DNA from: DATNPH01 sp036703315
GTDB lineage: Bacteria > Cyanobacteriota > Cyanobacteriia > Cyanobacteriales > Coleofasciculaceae
DNA length: 64,000 nt
Assembly: GCA_036703315.1 (NCBI GenBank)
Contig: DATNPH010000157.1
Location: 1 to 64,000 of the forward strand
Direction of reading: 5' to 3'
Part shown: positions 8,657-17,176 of the stretch, in pieces
Layout of the letters: every line of letters starts with the position of its first letter
Position numbering within the stretch: position 1 is the first letter of the stretch
The notes under the pieces: generated by a model
Seen by the model: the letters and a program-made list of their open reading frames with translations, nothing else
Database searches by the model: none
Told to the model about the DNA's origin: nothing
Position numbers and translations under genes: made by a program

Positions 8657-8686
8657 CCCCCAGCTATTGTGCTGGGGGTTTCGTTT
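8657..8686 (+). terminator. Intrinsic terminator between convergent genes
   Basis: CCCCCAGC (8657-8664), a six-base loop and GCTGGGGG (8671-8678) form a perfect 8-bp stem, followed by TTTCGTTT. It ends the small basic protein gene and may also serve the convergent acetyltransferase gene. Confidence 0.85.
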
Positions 8687-8707
8687 ACGGCGGTTGTCCC
8701 CCAATAG

Positions 8708-9127
8708 TCAAAACAGGTCTAACTGCATCTGATTGCTCTGTTTAAAGCCAAGGCGAGAGTAGGCTGGCTTCCCTGATGGCGAAGCATGTAGGATAACTCG
8801 CATGCAGCCGATAGATTTCACGCATGCCTGAAGCGTGAGTGTTTTGGCAATACCTTGACCCCGATGCAATGGCTCAACATAAACACCCCAGATATAGCCA
8901 TATTTTCGGTAATGATCTTCAAGGATGCGTGGGTAGAGACCGCCAAAGAGCTGACAACTTGTAGAGCCGACTACTATACCGTCAACTTCTGCTACAAAAG
9001 CCTTATAGCATAGGTTTCGACGAGCGCGATCGATGAATTGCAGCGTGATATCAAGCCAGTCAGACTGGATAGAGTCGGCGGGAACATCGTTATCCCGCCA
9101 CATTTGATAAAAGTGTTCATTTATCAA
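8708..9127 (-). CDS. GNAT family N-acetyltransferase
   Basis: A 139-residue GNAT protein. The acetyl-CoA pyrophosphate loop is visible in LHRGQGIAKTLTLQACVKSI (R/Q-x-x-G-x-G/A at HRGQGIA), preceded by the strand YIWGVYVEP and followed by VILHASPSGKPAYSRLGFK, the usual C-terminal beta-strand and FK/GF motif. The substrate cannot be told. The start is TTG at 9127, whose TTGA overlaps the stop codon of the upstream J-domain gene by 4 nt; the two are therefore probably translationally coupled. Confidence 0.85.
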   Translation of the reverse strand: MINEHFYQMWRDNDVPADSIQSDWLDITLQFIDRARRNLCYKAFVAEVDGIVVGSTSCQLFGGLYPRILEDHYRKYGYIWGVYVEPLHRGQGIAKTLTLQACVKSIGCMRVILHASPSGKPAYSRLGFKQSNQMQLDLF

Positions 9128-9825
9128 GGGGTGTAGATTGTTCCATTGGGTAGGATAGCACCAGTCAAGTTGGCTCCAGTAAGTTTGACTAGAAGTCGGT
9201 CATTTGACCCAACCTTTGCTCCAGTTAAGTCGGCTCCACTCAAATCGGCTCCACTCAAATCGGCTCCAATTAAATTCGTTTCCCGTAAATTTGCGTTTCT
9301 CAAGTTGGCTTGAAACAGGTTGGCACGAAAGAGATTGGCTCTTTCCAGGTTGGCTCCTTGAAGGTTAACTTGGTGCAGAAACGCATCAGTTAAGTTGGCA
9401 TCACTCAGATTGGCATTGCTCAAGTTTCTTCCTGACAAATCTCTTTCTTTGAGAGAAGCTCCGCGAAAGTCGGCTCCACTTAAATCGGGAGGTTGTGCAG
9501 GAGAGCGATTGTGAGATTGAGAGGGCGATGTCTTAGGAGAAGGTGGTGGAGGTGATTGATAACGGGGTGTTGACTTTGGCTTTGATTGGGGAGGAGTGGT
9601 TTGAGTTTGATGCGTAGCACGAGCTGATCGCAATAAGTCACGAGCCTGATTAATTTCTTTGAGTTTCTCCTGAGCTTTTTGCTTTAGCCGTTGATTATCT
9701 TCGGGGATGCGATCGGGATGCCAAATAAATGCCAAATCTTTATAAGCCTGGTTCACTTCGTCTTGTGATGCCCCAGGCGAGAGTCCCAACACTTTGTAGT
9801 AGTGGTCTAGATCAGTCATTGCCAC
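9124..9825 (-). CDS. J-domain protein fused to pentapeptide repeats
   Basis: A 233-residue protein. Residues 8-70 form a DnaJ J-domain with the invariant HPD at 36-38 (FIWHPDRIP), which should stimulate an Hsp70 partner. Residues 75-115 are a Pro/Ser/Gln-rich linker. From about residue 116 come A(D/N)LxX pentapeptide repeats (LSGADFRGASL, then NLSNANLSDANLTDAF, to LTGAKVG), which fold as a right-handed beta-helix. There is no zinc-finger or CTD client domain, so the helix probably sets the target. The start is GTG 9825 (AAGG 8 nt upstream) or ATG 9819. Overlaps the acetyltransferase gene. Confidence 0.9.
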   Translation of the reverse strand: MAMTDLDHYYKVLGLSPGASQDEVNQAYKDLAFIWHPDRIPEDNQRLKQKAQEKLKEINQARDLLRSARATHQTQTTPPQSKPKSTPRYQSPPPPSPKTSPSQSHNRSPAQPPDLSGADFRGASLKERDLSGRNLSNANLSDANLTDAFLHQVNLQGANLERANLFRANLFQANLRNANLRETNLIGADLSGADLSGADLTGAKVGSNDRLLVKLTGANLTGAILPNGTIYTP

Positions 9826-10058
9826 GACTCAAACCTTGTTTTCTTTTATTCTCCGTGTTTCACTGACTTGCAGCCAATACCACGGTAAAAAGACCCTATT
9901 TTAGGGTTGCAGCTAACCACATCCCAAAATTCTCCCGAAGGATTGAACTCAGTTGCCGATAAGTATGCTTAACTATATTAAGAATAGTAACAATTCTTTG
10001 CGTTGGGCGAGATATGTGTTGCTATACCTGTGGTACCTTCGCACAAGGAATAATATCG

Positions 10059-10604
10059 GTGACATCACGCCTACCCATTGTCCAGACAGCTGAAGAATCG
10101 TTAATTGCAGCATTTTTCCGAAAATCAGTAGGCAACTGGCGATCAGAGCGGCGCTACTACACTCTTCCCGATGGTGATACCAAGGAAGTGGTCAGCTTAA
10201 TTGCTATTCAGTTTCTGGAGCAAGGTTGTGATGAACTACTTCAGCTACAGCAGCTGCATAAGCTACCCAGCGAAATATTTCTGACCTGTGGTGCTTTAGT
10301 GAGCTGGAAAAGCAGCGATTCTATAACAGGGCGTAAGCAGTCTGAAGATTCGACGGTGTTTGGAGCGCTAGGGAATACACTCTATCGCGATCGCGGTTTT
10401 GCCACATCCAAGCCTGTTACGGCTGAGTTCTACTTCTCCAATCCTCAAACCTTGTGCTTACGAACAGAGTACCAAGGCTCTGTGTTTGAGGAAGAACTCA
10501 AACTGATTGGGGACAACTACCGCACACGACAAACGATTATCTCTCGTGCTGGTGAGCAGAAGATGATCGGTCAGTATTTGGAAAAGCGCTTGGCCTTTAA
10601 GTAA
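10059..10604 (+). CDS. Phycobiliprotein bilin lyase, CpcS/CpeS family
   Basis: A ~181-residue member of the CpcS/CpeS lyase family, which attaches phycocyanobilin-type chromophores to cysteines of phycobiliproteins. Supporting segments are AAFFRKSVGNWRSERRYYTLPDG near the N-terminus, LRTEYQGSVFEEELKLIGDNYRTRQTI, and the C-terminal IGQYLEKRL, which is strongly conserved in the family. I favour GTG at 10059 because AAGGA lies about 9 nt upstream; an ATG at 10014 would add 15 residues with a weaker site. The subunit specificity cannot be read from the sequence. Convergent with prfA. Confidence 0.8.
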   Translation: MTSRLPIVQTAEESLIAAFFRKSVGNWRSERRYYTLPDGDTKEVVSLIAIQFLEQGCDELLQLQQLHKLPSEIFLTCGALVSWKSSDSITGRKQSEDSTVFGALGNTLYRDRGFATSKPVTAEFYFSNPQTLCLRTEYQGSVFEEELKLIGDNYRTRQTIISRAGEQKMIGQYLEKRLAFK

Positions 10605-10708
10605 GCTAATCAGCATTTAGATTGCACAATCTGCTTTCTCTGTCTGCACCGAGAACTCCTCAGTAATTTGAACAAGCATGTCATGTCCAGGTAATAGGTG
10701 ATAATCAA

Positions 10709-10736
10709 CAAGCCCCAGCGTCACTACTGGGGCTTG
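10709..10736. terminator. Bidirectional hairpin between bilin lyase gene and prfA
   Basis: CAAGCCCCAG (10709-10718) and CTGGGGCTTG (10727-10736) form a perfect 10-bp stem around an eight-base loop, placed between two convergent genes. Neither side has a long T run, so termination strength is uncertain. Confidence 0.65.
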
Positions 10737-10762
10737 CTCAACTTCAATTGGATAACATTGAA

Positions 10763-11875
10763 TTATCTGAGTGATTCAGCGTTATTAGTAGAAGCAGCCA
10801 GCTCCTCTAATCGCTCCTGCTGATCTTGGCTAATGCAAGATTGAACTAAGGGTTCTAAGTCGCCTTCTAGCACTGGATTGAGCGAGTAGTTTTGACCAAG
10901 GCGGTGATCAGTGACGCGATTGTCTTTGTAGTTGTACGTGCGGATTTTCTCTGAGCGAGAACCCGTACCCACTTGCGATAGTCGCATCGATCTCTCAGCT
11001 TCCTGTTGCTCCTGGAGCTTAATCTCATAAAGCTTGGCACGGAGAATCTGCATCGCTCGCTCTCGGTTTTGGAGTTGCGATCGCTCTTCCGTACAAAACA
11101 CTCGAATCCCTGTAGGCTTGTGGATCAGGTCAACCGCTGTTTCCACTTTGTTCACGTTCTGTCCACCGGCACCACCCGAACGAGCTGTTTTAAGTTCTAT
11201 GTCTTTGGGATCAATCTGGACTTCGACTTCGTCAACTTCCGGCATTACGGCTACCGTTGCTGTAGACGTGTGGACTCGTCCTCCAGCTTCCGTTACCGGC
11301 ACGCGTTGCACTCGATGGACACCAGCTTCAAACTTCAGCTTACTGTAAACTTGGTCACCCTGGATTTCCAAAATCGCCTCTTTAAAGCCGCCCATATCTG
11401 CCAGTGACTCAGAGAGCAACTTTACCCGCCAGTTTTGAGATTCGGCGTAGCGCGAGTACATCCGCACCAAATCACCTGCCCAGATACTTGCTTCATCGCC
11501 GCCAGTACCTGCGCGAATTTCCAGCATGATGTTTTTGTCATCATTGGGATCGCGGGGCAATAGCAAAATTTTCAGACGCGTTTCCAATTGCTCTAGATTG
11601 GCTTGCAGTTCCTCAACTTCCAGTGCCGCCATTTCTTGCATCTCTGGGTCGCCACCTGCTTCTTTGAGGACTTGCCGTGCGCCTGCTAAATCTTGCTTAG
11701 TGGTCTTCCAGGTATCGTAGGTATTAACAACGTCTTCTAGTGAGGAGCGTGCCTTCGCGACCCGTTGCATCTCACTCGGATCGGTGGCAATATCTGGATC
11801 AGCCAGACGCCGTGTTAACTCATTAAAGGTTTGCTCAACAGATTGTAGTTTCTCCAGCAGGTAAGTTTCAGCCAT
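10763..11875 (-). CDS. prfA: Peptide chain release factor 1
   Basis: Class I release factor of 370 residues that reads UAA and UAG and releases the finished peptide from the ribosome. The codon-recognition tripeptide is PVT in RVPVTEAGGRVHTS (PxT class, as in RF1 and unlike the SPF of RF2), and the peptidyl-tRNA hydrolysis motif GGQ lies in SGGAGGQNVNKVET. The length is normal. It is the last gene of the long ribosomal supercluster, about 190 nt after rpmE, and ends near a hairpin shared with the convergent lyase gene. Confidence 0.97.
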   Translation of the reverse strand: MAETYLLEKLQSVEQTFNELTRRLADPDIATDPSEMQRVAKARSSLEDVVNTYDTWKTTKQDLAGARQVLKEAGGDPEMQEMAALEVEELQANLEQLETRLKILLLPRDPNDDKNIMLEIRAGTGGDEASIWAGDLVRMYSRYAESQNWRVKLLSESLADMGGFKEAILEIQGDQVYSKLKFEAGVHRVQRVPVTEAGGRVHTSTATVAVMPEVDEVEVQIDPKDIELKTARSGGAGGQNVNKVETAVDLIHKPTGIRVFCTEERSQLQNRERAMQILRAKLYEIKLQEQQEAERSMRLSQVGTGSRSEKIRTYNYKDNRVTDHRLGQNYSLNPVLEGDLEPLVQSCISQDQQERLEELAASTNNAESLR

Positions 11876-12063
11876 GATTTATGCGATCGCTCCCTCGAAA
11901 TAGCCTCGGAAAGTATGAAGTGTGAATTATTTTGAAAGGAAGGATGAAGTCTAATGTGTAAAGAATGGATAGGTTGGCAGGCTCGACAAAAGTTAGGTTT
12001 GACAGACCAGCTAACGGCAAGCTTGACGCTTCATACTTCATCCTCTACACTTCAACCCTTGGG

Positions 12064-12309
12064 CTATTTCTCTTCAGACTTATCGGCTGAAGCGGCGTTC
12101 TTATCCAGCATCCCGTATTTCCGCATGAAGCGCTCAACTCGCCCTTCTGTATCAATCATTTTCTGTGTCCCTGTATAGAAAGGATGAGTACCAGACCAAA
12201 CATCAACGTGAAGTTCAGGTTTAGTTGAGCCAACGGTCATTACGACTTCGCCGTTGCAATAGACCTTAGCTTCTGGATACCACTGTGGATGAATATCAGG
12301 TTTTGCCAT
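12064..12309 (-). CDS. rpmE: 50S ribosomal protein L31
   Basis: An 81-residue L31. HPQWYPEAKVYCNGEVVMTVGST and the Cyano-type HVDVWSGTHPFYTGTQK with GRVERFMRKYGM are diagnostic. Only one cysteine is present (in VYCNG), so the four-cysteine zinc site of the classical form is absent, as is usual for cyanobacterial L31. The acidic/lysine tail SADKSEEK closes the protein. Located between rpsI and prfA in the same orientation, about 160 nt from rpsI. Confidence 0.95.
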   Translation of the reverse strand: MAKPDIHPQWYPEAKVYCNGEVVMTVGSTKPELHVDVWSGTHPFYTGTQKMIDTEGRVERFMRKYGMLDKNAASADKSEEK

Positions 12310-12467
12310 ATGTTACTTCTCTACTCTTAAATTTGACCTATCTAACTTTAATTTTAGCTTTTAGCTGTCAGCCATCAGCTCTCAGCAAGCAAGTGAAAGC
12401 TTTGTCTCCACCTCTAAGTTCGGGGCAAATATAGCTGAGGAACTGAGGAGCTGACCACTGAAAGCGT

Positions 12468-12884
12468 TTATCGTTTCGAGTATTGTGGTGCTTTACGAGC
12501 TTTGTGTAAGCCGTATTTTTTGCGCTCTTTTGCCCGTGGGTCACGAGTCAAGTACCCTTCTATTTTTAGCGGTGAGCGGTTTTCTGGGTCTAATTCACAC
12601 AAGGCTCTAGCCACTCCCAAACGAATTGAGTCAGCTTGTCCGGTTAAGCCACCGCCGTGAGAATTGACCAAGATGTCGTATTCATTTTCTAGCCCCAAGG
12701 TTTCCAATGGAGCTTTTATCGCTGAAAGGTAAGCGGCGTTGAATTGGAAGTAAAGGTCTCCTGGACGACCATTAACAGTCAGCTGACCGCTACCGGGTAC
12801 TAGGCGCACCCGTGCCACTGAGGACTTACGGCGACCAGTACCCCAATACACGGCGCGATCGCTTGTTGATTCTGCTGCTTGCAT
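12468..12884 (-). CDS. rpsI: 30S ribosomal protein S9
   Basis: A 138-residue S9. VYWGTGRRKSSVARVRLVPGSG at the N-terminus, GGLTGQADSIRLGVARAL in the middle and the C-terminal KYGLHKARKAPQYSKR are family hallmarks; the terminal SKR tail contacts P-site tRNA. Its ATG overlaps the rplM stop by one base (TAATG), the conserved rplM-rpsI pair, so translation is probably coupled. Confidence 0.97.
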   Translation of the reverse strand: MQAAESTSDRAVYWGTGRRKSSVARVRLVPGSGQLTVNGRPGDLYFQFNAAYLSAIKAPLETLGLENEYDILVNSHGGGLTGQADSIRLGVARALCELDPENRSPLKIEGYLTRDPRAKERKKYGLHKARKAPQYSKR

Positions 12885-13342
12885 TATTCTTTATCTCCTC
12901 CTGGGATTGTCTGAATTGTTAGTGGTTCTGGTTTTTGTGCTTGGTGGGGATGGCTGTCTCCGACATACACTTTCAGCTTTGTAAAGAGTTTTCTTCCCAG
13001 AGTATTTTTAGGCAGCATTCCCTTAACAGCTTGCTCAATAATCCGTTCCGGTACACGGGCTTGCAACTTAGCAAAGGTTTCTGTCTTCATCCCACCTGGG
13101 CGACCCGAATGACGGCGATAGAGCTTCTGAGTACGTTTTTTGCCTGTGACGGCAACTTTTTCGGCATTGATAACGATAACGAAGTCCCCGGTATCCATGT
13201 GGGGAGTGAAGGTCGGTTTATTTTTACCTCTGAGAATCATGGCAATCTCACTTGCCAGTCGTCCTAGACGCATGTTGGCGGCGTCTACAAGGTACCACTT
13301 TTGTTCAAGAGAGTCTTGAGGGGGAAGGTAAGTCTTTTCCAT
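12884..13342 (-). CDS. rplM: 50S ribosomal protein L13
   Basis: A 152-residue L13, an early-assembly protein of the large subunit. WYLVDAANMRLGRLASEIAMILRGK, the DTGDFVIVINAEKVAVTGKK segment, YRRHSGRPGGMK and the ERIIEQAVKGMLPKNTLGR block are all conserved. It overlaps rpsI by one base and follows truA after a ~110-nt spacer of GTTGAAGGTT-like microrepeats. Confidence 0.97.
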   Translation of the reverse strand: MEKTYLPPQDSLEQKWYLVDAANMRLGRLASEIAMILRGKNKPTFTPHMDTGDFVIVINAEKVAVTGKKRTQKLYRRHSGRPGGMKTETFAKLQARVPERIIEQAVKGMLPKNTLGRKLFTKLKVYVGDSHPHQAQKPEPLTIQTIPGGDKE

Positions 13343-13450
13343 CGGTCAATTTCAGGTTGAAGGTTAAAAGTTAGGTTGAAGGTTGGAAGATTGAATGTGA
13401 CGCTCCTAGCGTTGTTACCACTGCGCTAGCCAAGGCAGGCAAAGTAACCT

Positions 13451-14290
13451 TCAACCTACCCTTTGAGGCAATAGAAACTTTGGCTGTGTATCAAACCAAA
13501 CTTCTGGAGGGAAGGGCGAGTCTGGATAACCAACACGCAACAAGCACAGACCCTTGGCTGGGGCAGCGTATTTAATTTCTTCCCGCCGTTGGTTGACCCA
13601 CAGTTCAGTGAACTGCTGGGGCTGTAGATCTCCCCTTCCTACTTGTACCAGCATTCCCACCAAAAGCCGCACCATGCCATACAAAAATCCGTTTGCCTGA
13701 ATTTCTATATGAATAAACGGGCTATTACGATAGCATTCTGCCGCCTGCACATCCACCCACGAATGCGATCGCCCTGAGTTAGCACGGTGAAATGCCGCTA
13801 GGTGGTGCTTACCAATCAGGGGGGTTAAAGCTTCCTGGATTAAAGATTCATCTAGAGGTGCATGATAATAATGCCAACTAAAGGGTCGCACAAACAAGTT
13901 GGGGCAGGCGTCCGTATAGAGCGTGTATCGATAACGACGCCAGCTCGCACTAAAACGAGCGTGCCAGTCTGGTGCTACCGACGCTGACGCCCGAATTAGT
14001 ATGTCGTTCGGTAGTCGGCTATTAAGAACAGCTGCCCATCGATGTGCTGGAATTGAACTTTTTGCATTAAAGTGCGCTACCTGAGCGGCTGCGTGGACAC
14101 CCGTATCGGTACGACCAGCCCCGTATAAAGTCACGGGTCGCTGCTCCACGCCAGAAAGCACCTTTTCTATTTCCTCTTGCACACTCCGATGCTGGGGTTG
14201 ACGCTGCCAGCCATAAAAATGTGTGCCCAGGTATTGTATAACCAGGGCGACACGCTGTTGGGTCAACTGGGTGGATTGCATGGATGGCAA
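13451..14290 (-). CDS. truA: tRNA pseudouridine synthase A
   Basis: A 279-residue TruA, which makes pseudouridine at positions 38-40 of tRNA anticodon arms. LVIQYLGTHFYGWQRQP opens the fold and the catalytic aspartate sits in YGAGRTDTGVHA near residue 62. SFSWHYYHAPL-type and FLYGMVRLLVGMLVQVGRG segments are conserved. The start is ATG at 14290, with an ATG three codons in as alternative. It lies 15 nt downstream of rplQ, the usual cyanobacterial position. Confidence 0.95.
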   Translation of the reverse strand: MPSMQSTQLTQQRVALVIQYLGTHFYGWQRQPQHRSVQEEIEKVLSGVEQRPVTLYGAGRTDTGVHAAAQVAHFNAKSSIPAHRWAAVLNSRLPNDILIRASASVAPDWHARFSASWRRYRYTLYTDACPNLFVRPFSWHYYHAPLDESLIQEALTPLIGKHHLAAFHRANSGRSHSWVDVQAAECYRNSPFIHIEIQANGFLYGMVRLLVGMLVQVGRGDLQPQQFTELWVNQRREEIKYAAPAKGLCLLRVGYPDSPFPPEVWFDTQPKFLLPQRVG

Positions 14291-14305
14291 GGAGGAAAAC
14301 AGCTG

Positions 14306-14656
14306 TCACACCAGCTCGATAATCGCCATTTCGGCATTATCGCCACGACGGGGCATGGTTCGCAGGATGCGGGTGTATCCACCATTGCGATCACCATAGC
14401 GTTCTTTAGCTCCCTCAAATAGAGAGTGAACTAACTGCTTATCGTAAAGATAGCCTAATGCCTGACGGCGTGCTGCTAAGGAGCCGTCTTTTGCTAGAGT
14501 AATCATTTTTTCGGCTTCTGACCGGATAGCTTTTGCCCGCACTTTAGTGGTAGTGATTCGACCGTGACGAATCAGTTCAGTGGTCAAGGCTCTCATCAGA
14601 GCCTTACGCTGGTCAGCAGGCTTTCCAAGTAATGGAACACGACATCGATGACGCAT
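14306..14656 (-). CDS. rplQ: 50S ribosomal protein L17
   Basis: A 116-residue L17 from the region of the exit tunnel. MRHRCRVPLLGKPADQRKALMR, LIRHGRITTTKVRAKAIRSEAEKMITLAK and the C-terminal GYTRILRTMPRRGDNAEMAIIEL are diagnostic. It sits between rpoA (97 nt upstream) and truA (15 nt downstream), the standard order of the alpha operon. Confidence 0.97.
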   Translation of the reverse strand: MRHRCRVPLLGKPADQRKALMRALTTELIRHGRITTTKVRAKAIRSEAEKMITLAKDGSLAARRQALGYLYDKQLVHSLFEGAKERYGDRNGGYTRILRTMPRRGDNAEMAIIELV

Positions 14657-14752
14657 CTTCTTTTCTTCCTATACACTCCAAAAAAACTGCTAATAGCTAA
14701 TTGTCCCTAAAAGCGAGCCATTAATGATTAGACATTAGCCGTTAACGATCAG

Positions 14753-15697
14753 TTAGCTTTTTGCTGATTTCTCTTGCGGCAGTGTGATCCCTAGACGGCG
14801 CTGTAAGGCTTCAATCACTTCTTCAGCGGACTTTTGACCAAAGTTTTTAATTTCCAGTAGGTCTTCCTGGCTATAATCCAGCAAATCGGCTACCGAGTTG
14901 ATCTGAGCCCGCTTCAGGCAATTGTAAGCCCGCACTGACAGTTGCAATTCTTCTATTGGAATTTGACTGGTTGGATCTTCATCATCTGGATAGTCATCTT
15001 TAACCGAATCCACTGTGAAATCTTTCAATGGATTGAACAAAGCCACCAGAGTATCAGCGGCTTGACTAAGAGCTTCTTGGGGCGTCAAGCTGCCATTTGT
15101 CCAGACGTCTAGAAGCAACCGATCTTTTTCCAAAGAGCCGTCAATCCGAGCATCCTCAACGCTGTAATTTACCTTGTTCACTGGCATAAATACAGCGTCA
15201 ATTTGGAGGAAATCCACTGCCGTGGCCTCATCTCGTCCCCGTTCTACGGAGCGGTATCCTTTCCCTTTTTCAATGCGGAACTCCATTTCCAGCCTTGCAC
15301 CTTCAGCGAGAGTCGCAATATACTGACCTGGATCAACTATTTCCACTTCGGATGGAAGATCGAACTGAGCGGCTCTTACTGTTGCAGGCCCCGTAATCAT
15401 CACCCGACCTATTTGGGGTCCAGAGGTATAACTTTTGAGGACAACTTCCTTCATGTTCAGCAGAATTTCCAGGACATCCTCACGCACCCCGTCAATGGTG
15501 GCAAATTCGTGATTGACTCCAGCAATCCGGACAGCGGTTATGGCTGCCCCTTCCAGGTTTGATAGGAGAACCCGCCTTAGGGCGTTGCCAACCGTTGTAC
15601 CTTGACCGCGTTCTAGAGGCTCCAGGATAAACTTACTATATTGACTCTGATTCTTCAGTGTTTTAGACTCTACACACTCGATCGAAAACTGCGCCAC
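14753..15697 (-). CDS. rpoA: RNA polymerase alpha subunit
   Basis: A 314-residue alpha subunit that nucleates RNA polymerase assembly and contacts upstream promoter DNA. The N-terminal domain shows FSIECVESKT, GTTVGNALRRVLLSNLEGAAI and the dimerisation/beta-contact segments; the C-terminal domain carries LSVRAYNCLKRAQINSVADLL and LLEIKNFGQKSAEEVIEAL. I place the start at GTG 15697, since GGGAGGT lies 8 nt upstream and the result has the usual cyanobacterial length; an ATG at 15718 would add seven atypical residues. A hairpin with a T run precedes it in the rpsK spacer. Confidence 0.97.
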   Translation of the reverse strand: MAQFSIECVESKTLKNQSQYSKFILEPLERGQGTTVGNALRRVLLSNLEGAAITAVRIAGVNHEFATIDGVREDVLEILLNMKEVVLKSYTSGPQIGRVMITGPATVRAAQFDLPSEVEIVDPGQYIATLAEGARLEMEFRIEKGKGYRSVERGRDEATAVDFLQIDAVFMPVNKVNYSVEDARIDGSLEKDRLLLDVWTNGSLTPQEALSQAADTLVALFNPLKDFTVDSVKDDYPDDEDPTSQIPIEELQLSVRAYNCLKRAQINSVADLLDYSQEDLLEIKNFGQKSAEEVIEALQRRLGITLPQEKSAKS

Positions 15698-15769
15698 GGA
15701 GTGACCTCCCTTACTCATAAGACCCCAAAGAAAGCAGCTAAGGCGTGCTTCCTTCTATGTTGCTCCTAA

Positions 15770-15801
15770 CAAAAAATTTGAGTGCACTCTGCTCCAGAGT
15801 G
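15770..15801 (-). promoter_or_regulatory. Hairpin and T run in the rpsK-rpoA spacer
   Basis: On the minus strand, CACTCT (15796-15801) pairs with AGAGTG (15785-15790) across a five-base loop and is followed within about 8 nt by TTTTTT (15770-15777). It resembles a weak intrinsic terminator inside the operon and could lower expression of rpoA relative to the upstream ribosomal genes. Confidence 0.35.
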
Positions 15802-15852
15802 AAGCACTTCCCAACTGATGTGGCTTGAGTTTTGGCTCAAACCAATCGTTGA

Positions 15853-16245
15853 TTAAACTCGACGCCGCTTGGGTGGACGGCAGCCGTTATGGGGAATTGG
15901 GGTAACATCCCGAATCAAGGTAATTTCCAGCCCAGCTCCTTGAATGGCCCGAATCGCAGTTTCTCGACCAGCACCAGGACCACTCACCATCACTTCAATC
16001 TGCCGCATTCCTTGATCTATGGCTCGACGCGCAGCCGAGTCAGCTGCTGTTTGAGCGGCGAAAGGTGTTCCTTTTTTTGCCCCCTTAAATCCACTTGAGC
16101 CAGCTGAAGCCCAGGAAACAACATCCCCTCTAGTATCAGCAATGGTGACGATAGTGTTGTTGAAGGTGGACTGGATGTAAGCTACTCCGTTAGGTACGTT
16201 GCGTTTTTGCTTTTTTGCACCTGTTTTTTTAGTTGGTCGCGCCAT
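15853..16245 (-). CDS. rpsK: 30S ribosomal protein S11
   Basis: A 130-residue S11 from the small-subunit platform. GVAYIQSTFNNTIVTIADTRGDV, SWASAGSSGFKGAKKGTPFAAQ and the C-terminal DVTPIPHNGCRPPKRRRV are family landmarks. It lies 47 nt after rpsM and upstream of rpoA; the length is normal. Confidence 0.98.
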   Translation of the reverse strand: MARPTKKTGAKKQKRNVPNGVAYIQSTFNNTIVTIADTRGDVVSWASAGSSGFKGAKKGTPFAAQTAADSAARRAIDQGMRQIEVMVSGPGAGRETAIRAIQGAGLEITLIRDVTPIPHNGCRPPKRRRV

Positions 16246-16292
16246 GTCGCTCTAGAAAACTCTCGTTAGGGTGACTGAATAAAATAAAAAAA

Positions 16293-16676
16293 TTACTTCT
16301 TAGCCGCTGGCTTTTTCTTTCCAGCGATCGCAACCCGCCGGCCTCGACGAGTTCGAGCATTAGTGCGAGTGCGTTGCCCCCTTACCGGCAGGCCCAAGCG
16401 ATGACGACGACCCCGATAGGTACCGATGTCAATCAAGCGCTTGACATTCATTGACTCCAAGCGCCTCAGGTCTCCTTCTACCTGATAGTTAGTTTCTACA
16501 GCAGCTCTGAGAGCAGCCACCTCAGCATCGCTCAGATCCTTAACCCTTTTGTCGGGATTAACTCCCGTTGCTGCCAATACTTCTTTAGACCGGGACAGGC
16601 CAATTCCATAAATGTAGGTTAGACCAATCTCTATGCGTTTATCGCGAGGAAGGTCTACACTGGCAATCCGTGCCAC
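16293..16676 (-). CDS. rpsM: 30S ribosomal protein S13
   Basis: A 127-residue S13 of the small-subunit head. IASVDLPRDKRIEIGLTYIYGIG, RLESMNVKRLIDIGTYRGRRHRLGLPVRGQRT and the basic tail NARTRRGRRVAIAGKKK are conserved; the tail reaches P-site tRNA. It follows rpmJ and begins the alpha operon segment rpsM-rpsK-rpoA-rplQ. Confidence 0.98.
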   Translation of the reverse strand: MARIASVDLPRDKRIEIGLTYIYGIGLSRSKEVLAATGVNPDKRVKDLSDAEVAALRAAVETNYQVEGDLRRLESMNVKRLIDIGTYRGRRHRLGLPVRGQRTRTNARTRRGRRVAIAGKKKPAAKK

Positions 16677-16733
16677 GCTTTTTTCTCCCTATTTTGAGTT
16701 TTATGCTACAAATGAGTTTTAAGAGTCTCTGGT

Positions 16734-16847
16734 TTATCCTTGGCGTTGTTTGTGCTTGGGATTTGGGCAAATGACCATGACCCGACCGCGCCGTCGAATG
16801 ACGCGGCATTTCTCACATATTTTTCGTACTGATGCTCTAACTTTCAT
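16734..16847 (-). CDS. rpmJ: 50S ribosomal protein L36
   Basis: A 37-residue L36, found by reading the infA-rpsM spacer. It begins MKVRASVRKICEKC and continues RVIRRRGRVMVICPNPKHKQRQG. The zinc-binding set C-x2-C ... C-x4-H (C11, C14, C27, H32) is intact, so this is the zinc-containing form. The position between infA and rpsM is the canonical one. Confidence 0.97.
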   Translation of the reverse strand: MKVRASVRKICEKCRVIRRRGRVMVICPNPKHKQRQG

Positions 16848-16951
16848 GCCTCATCTTGGCTACACTGCAAGCCTACCATTATATCATGTTTTGGGCTATT
16901 TGTCAACCAATATCAAGTAAATCATTGAATAAGGATAAACGTTTTCTAAGC

Positions 16952-17176
16952 CTACTTTTTACGAAGGCGATAAGTAATCCTGCCTTTCGTTAAATCGTAT
17001 GGCGTTAGTTCGACTTTGACCCGATCACCTGGCAATATTTTGATGTAGTTTCGGCGTATTTTCCCAGATATATGAGCAAGGACATTGTAGCCGTTGTCCA
17101 GATTAACTCGGAACATGGCGTTTGGCAGGGACTCAGTAACCGTGCCTTCCATTTCAATCAAGTCTTGTTTAGCCAA
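16952..17176 (-). CDS. infA: Translation initiation factor IF-1
   Basis: A 74-residue IF-1, a single S1/OB-fold domain that blocks the ribosomal A site during initiation. IEMEGTVTESLPNAMFRV, HISGKIRRNYIKILPGDRVKVEL and TKGRITYRLRKK are nearly invariant in cyanobacteria. I chose TTG at 17176 (MAKQDLIEMEG) because GAGG is about 10 nt upstream and this gives the usual length; a TTG three codons earlier abuts the GAGG and is unlikely. It lies between adk and rpmJ. Confidence 0.96.
   Translation of the reverse strand: MAKQDLIEMEGTVTESLPNAMFRVNLDNGYNVLAHISGKIRRNYIKILPGDRVKVELTPYDLTKGRITYRLRKK

Noticed and set aside
12064..12309. Loss of zinc cysteines in L31
   Set aside because: Cyanobacterial L31 usually lacks the four-cysteine site; not unusual.
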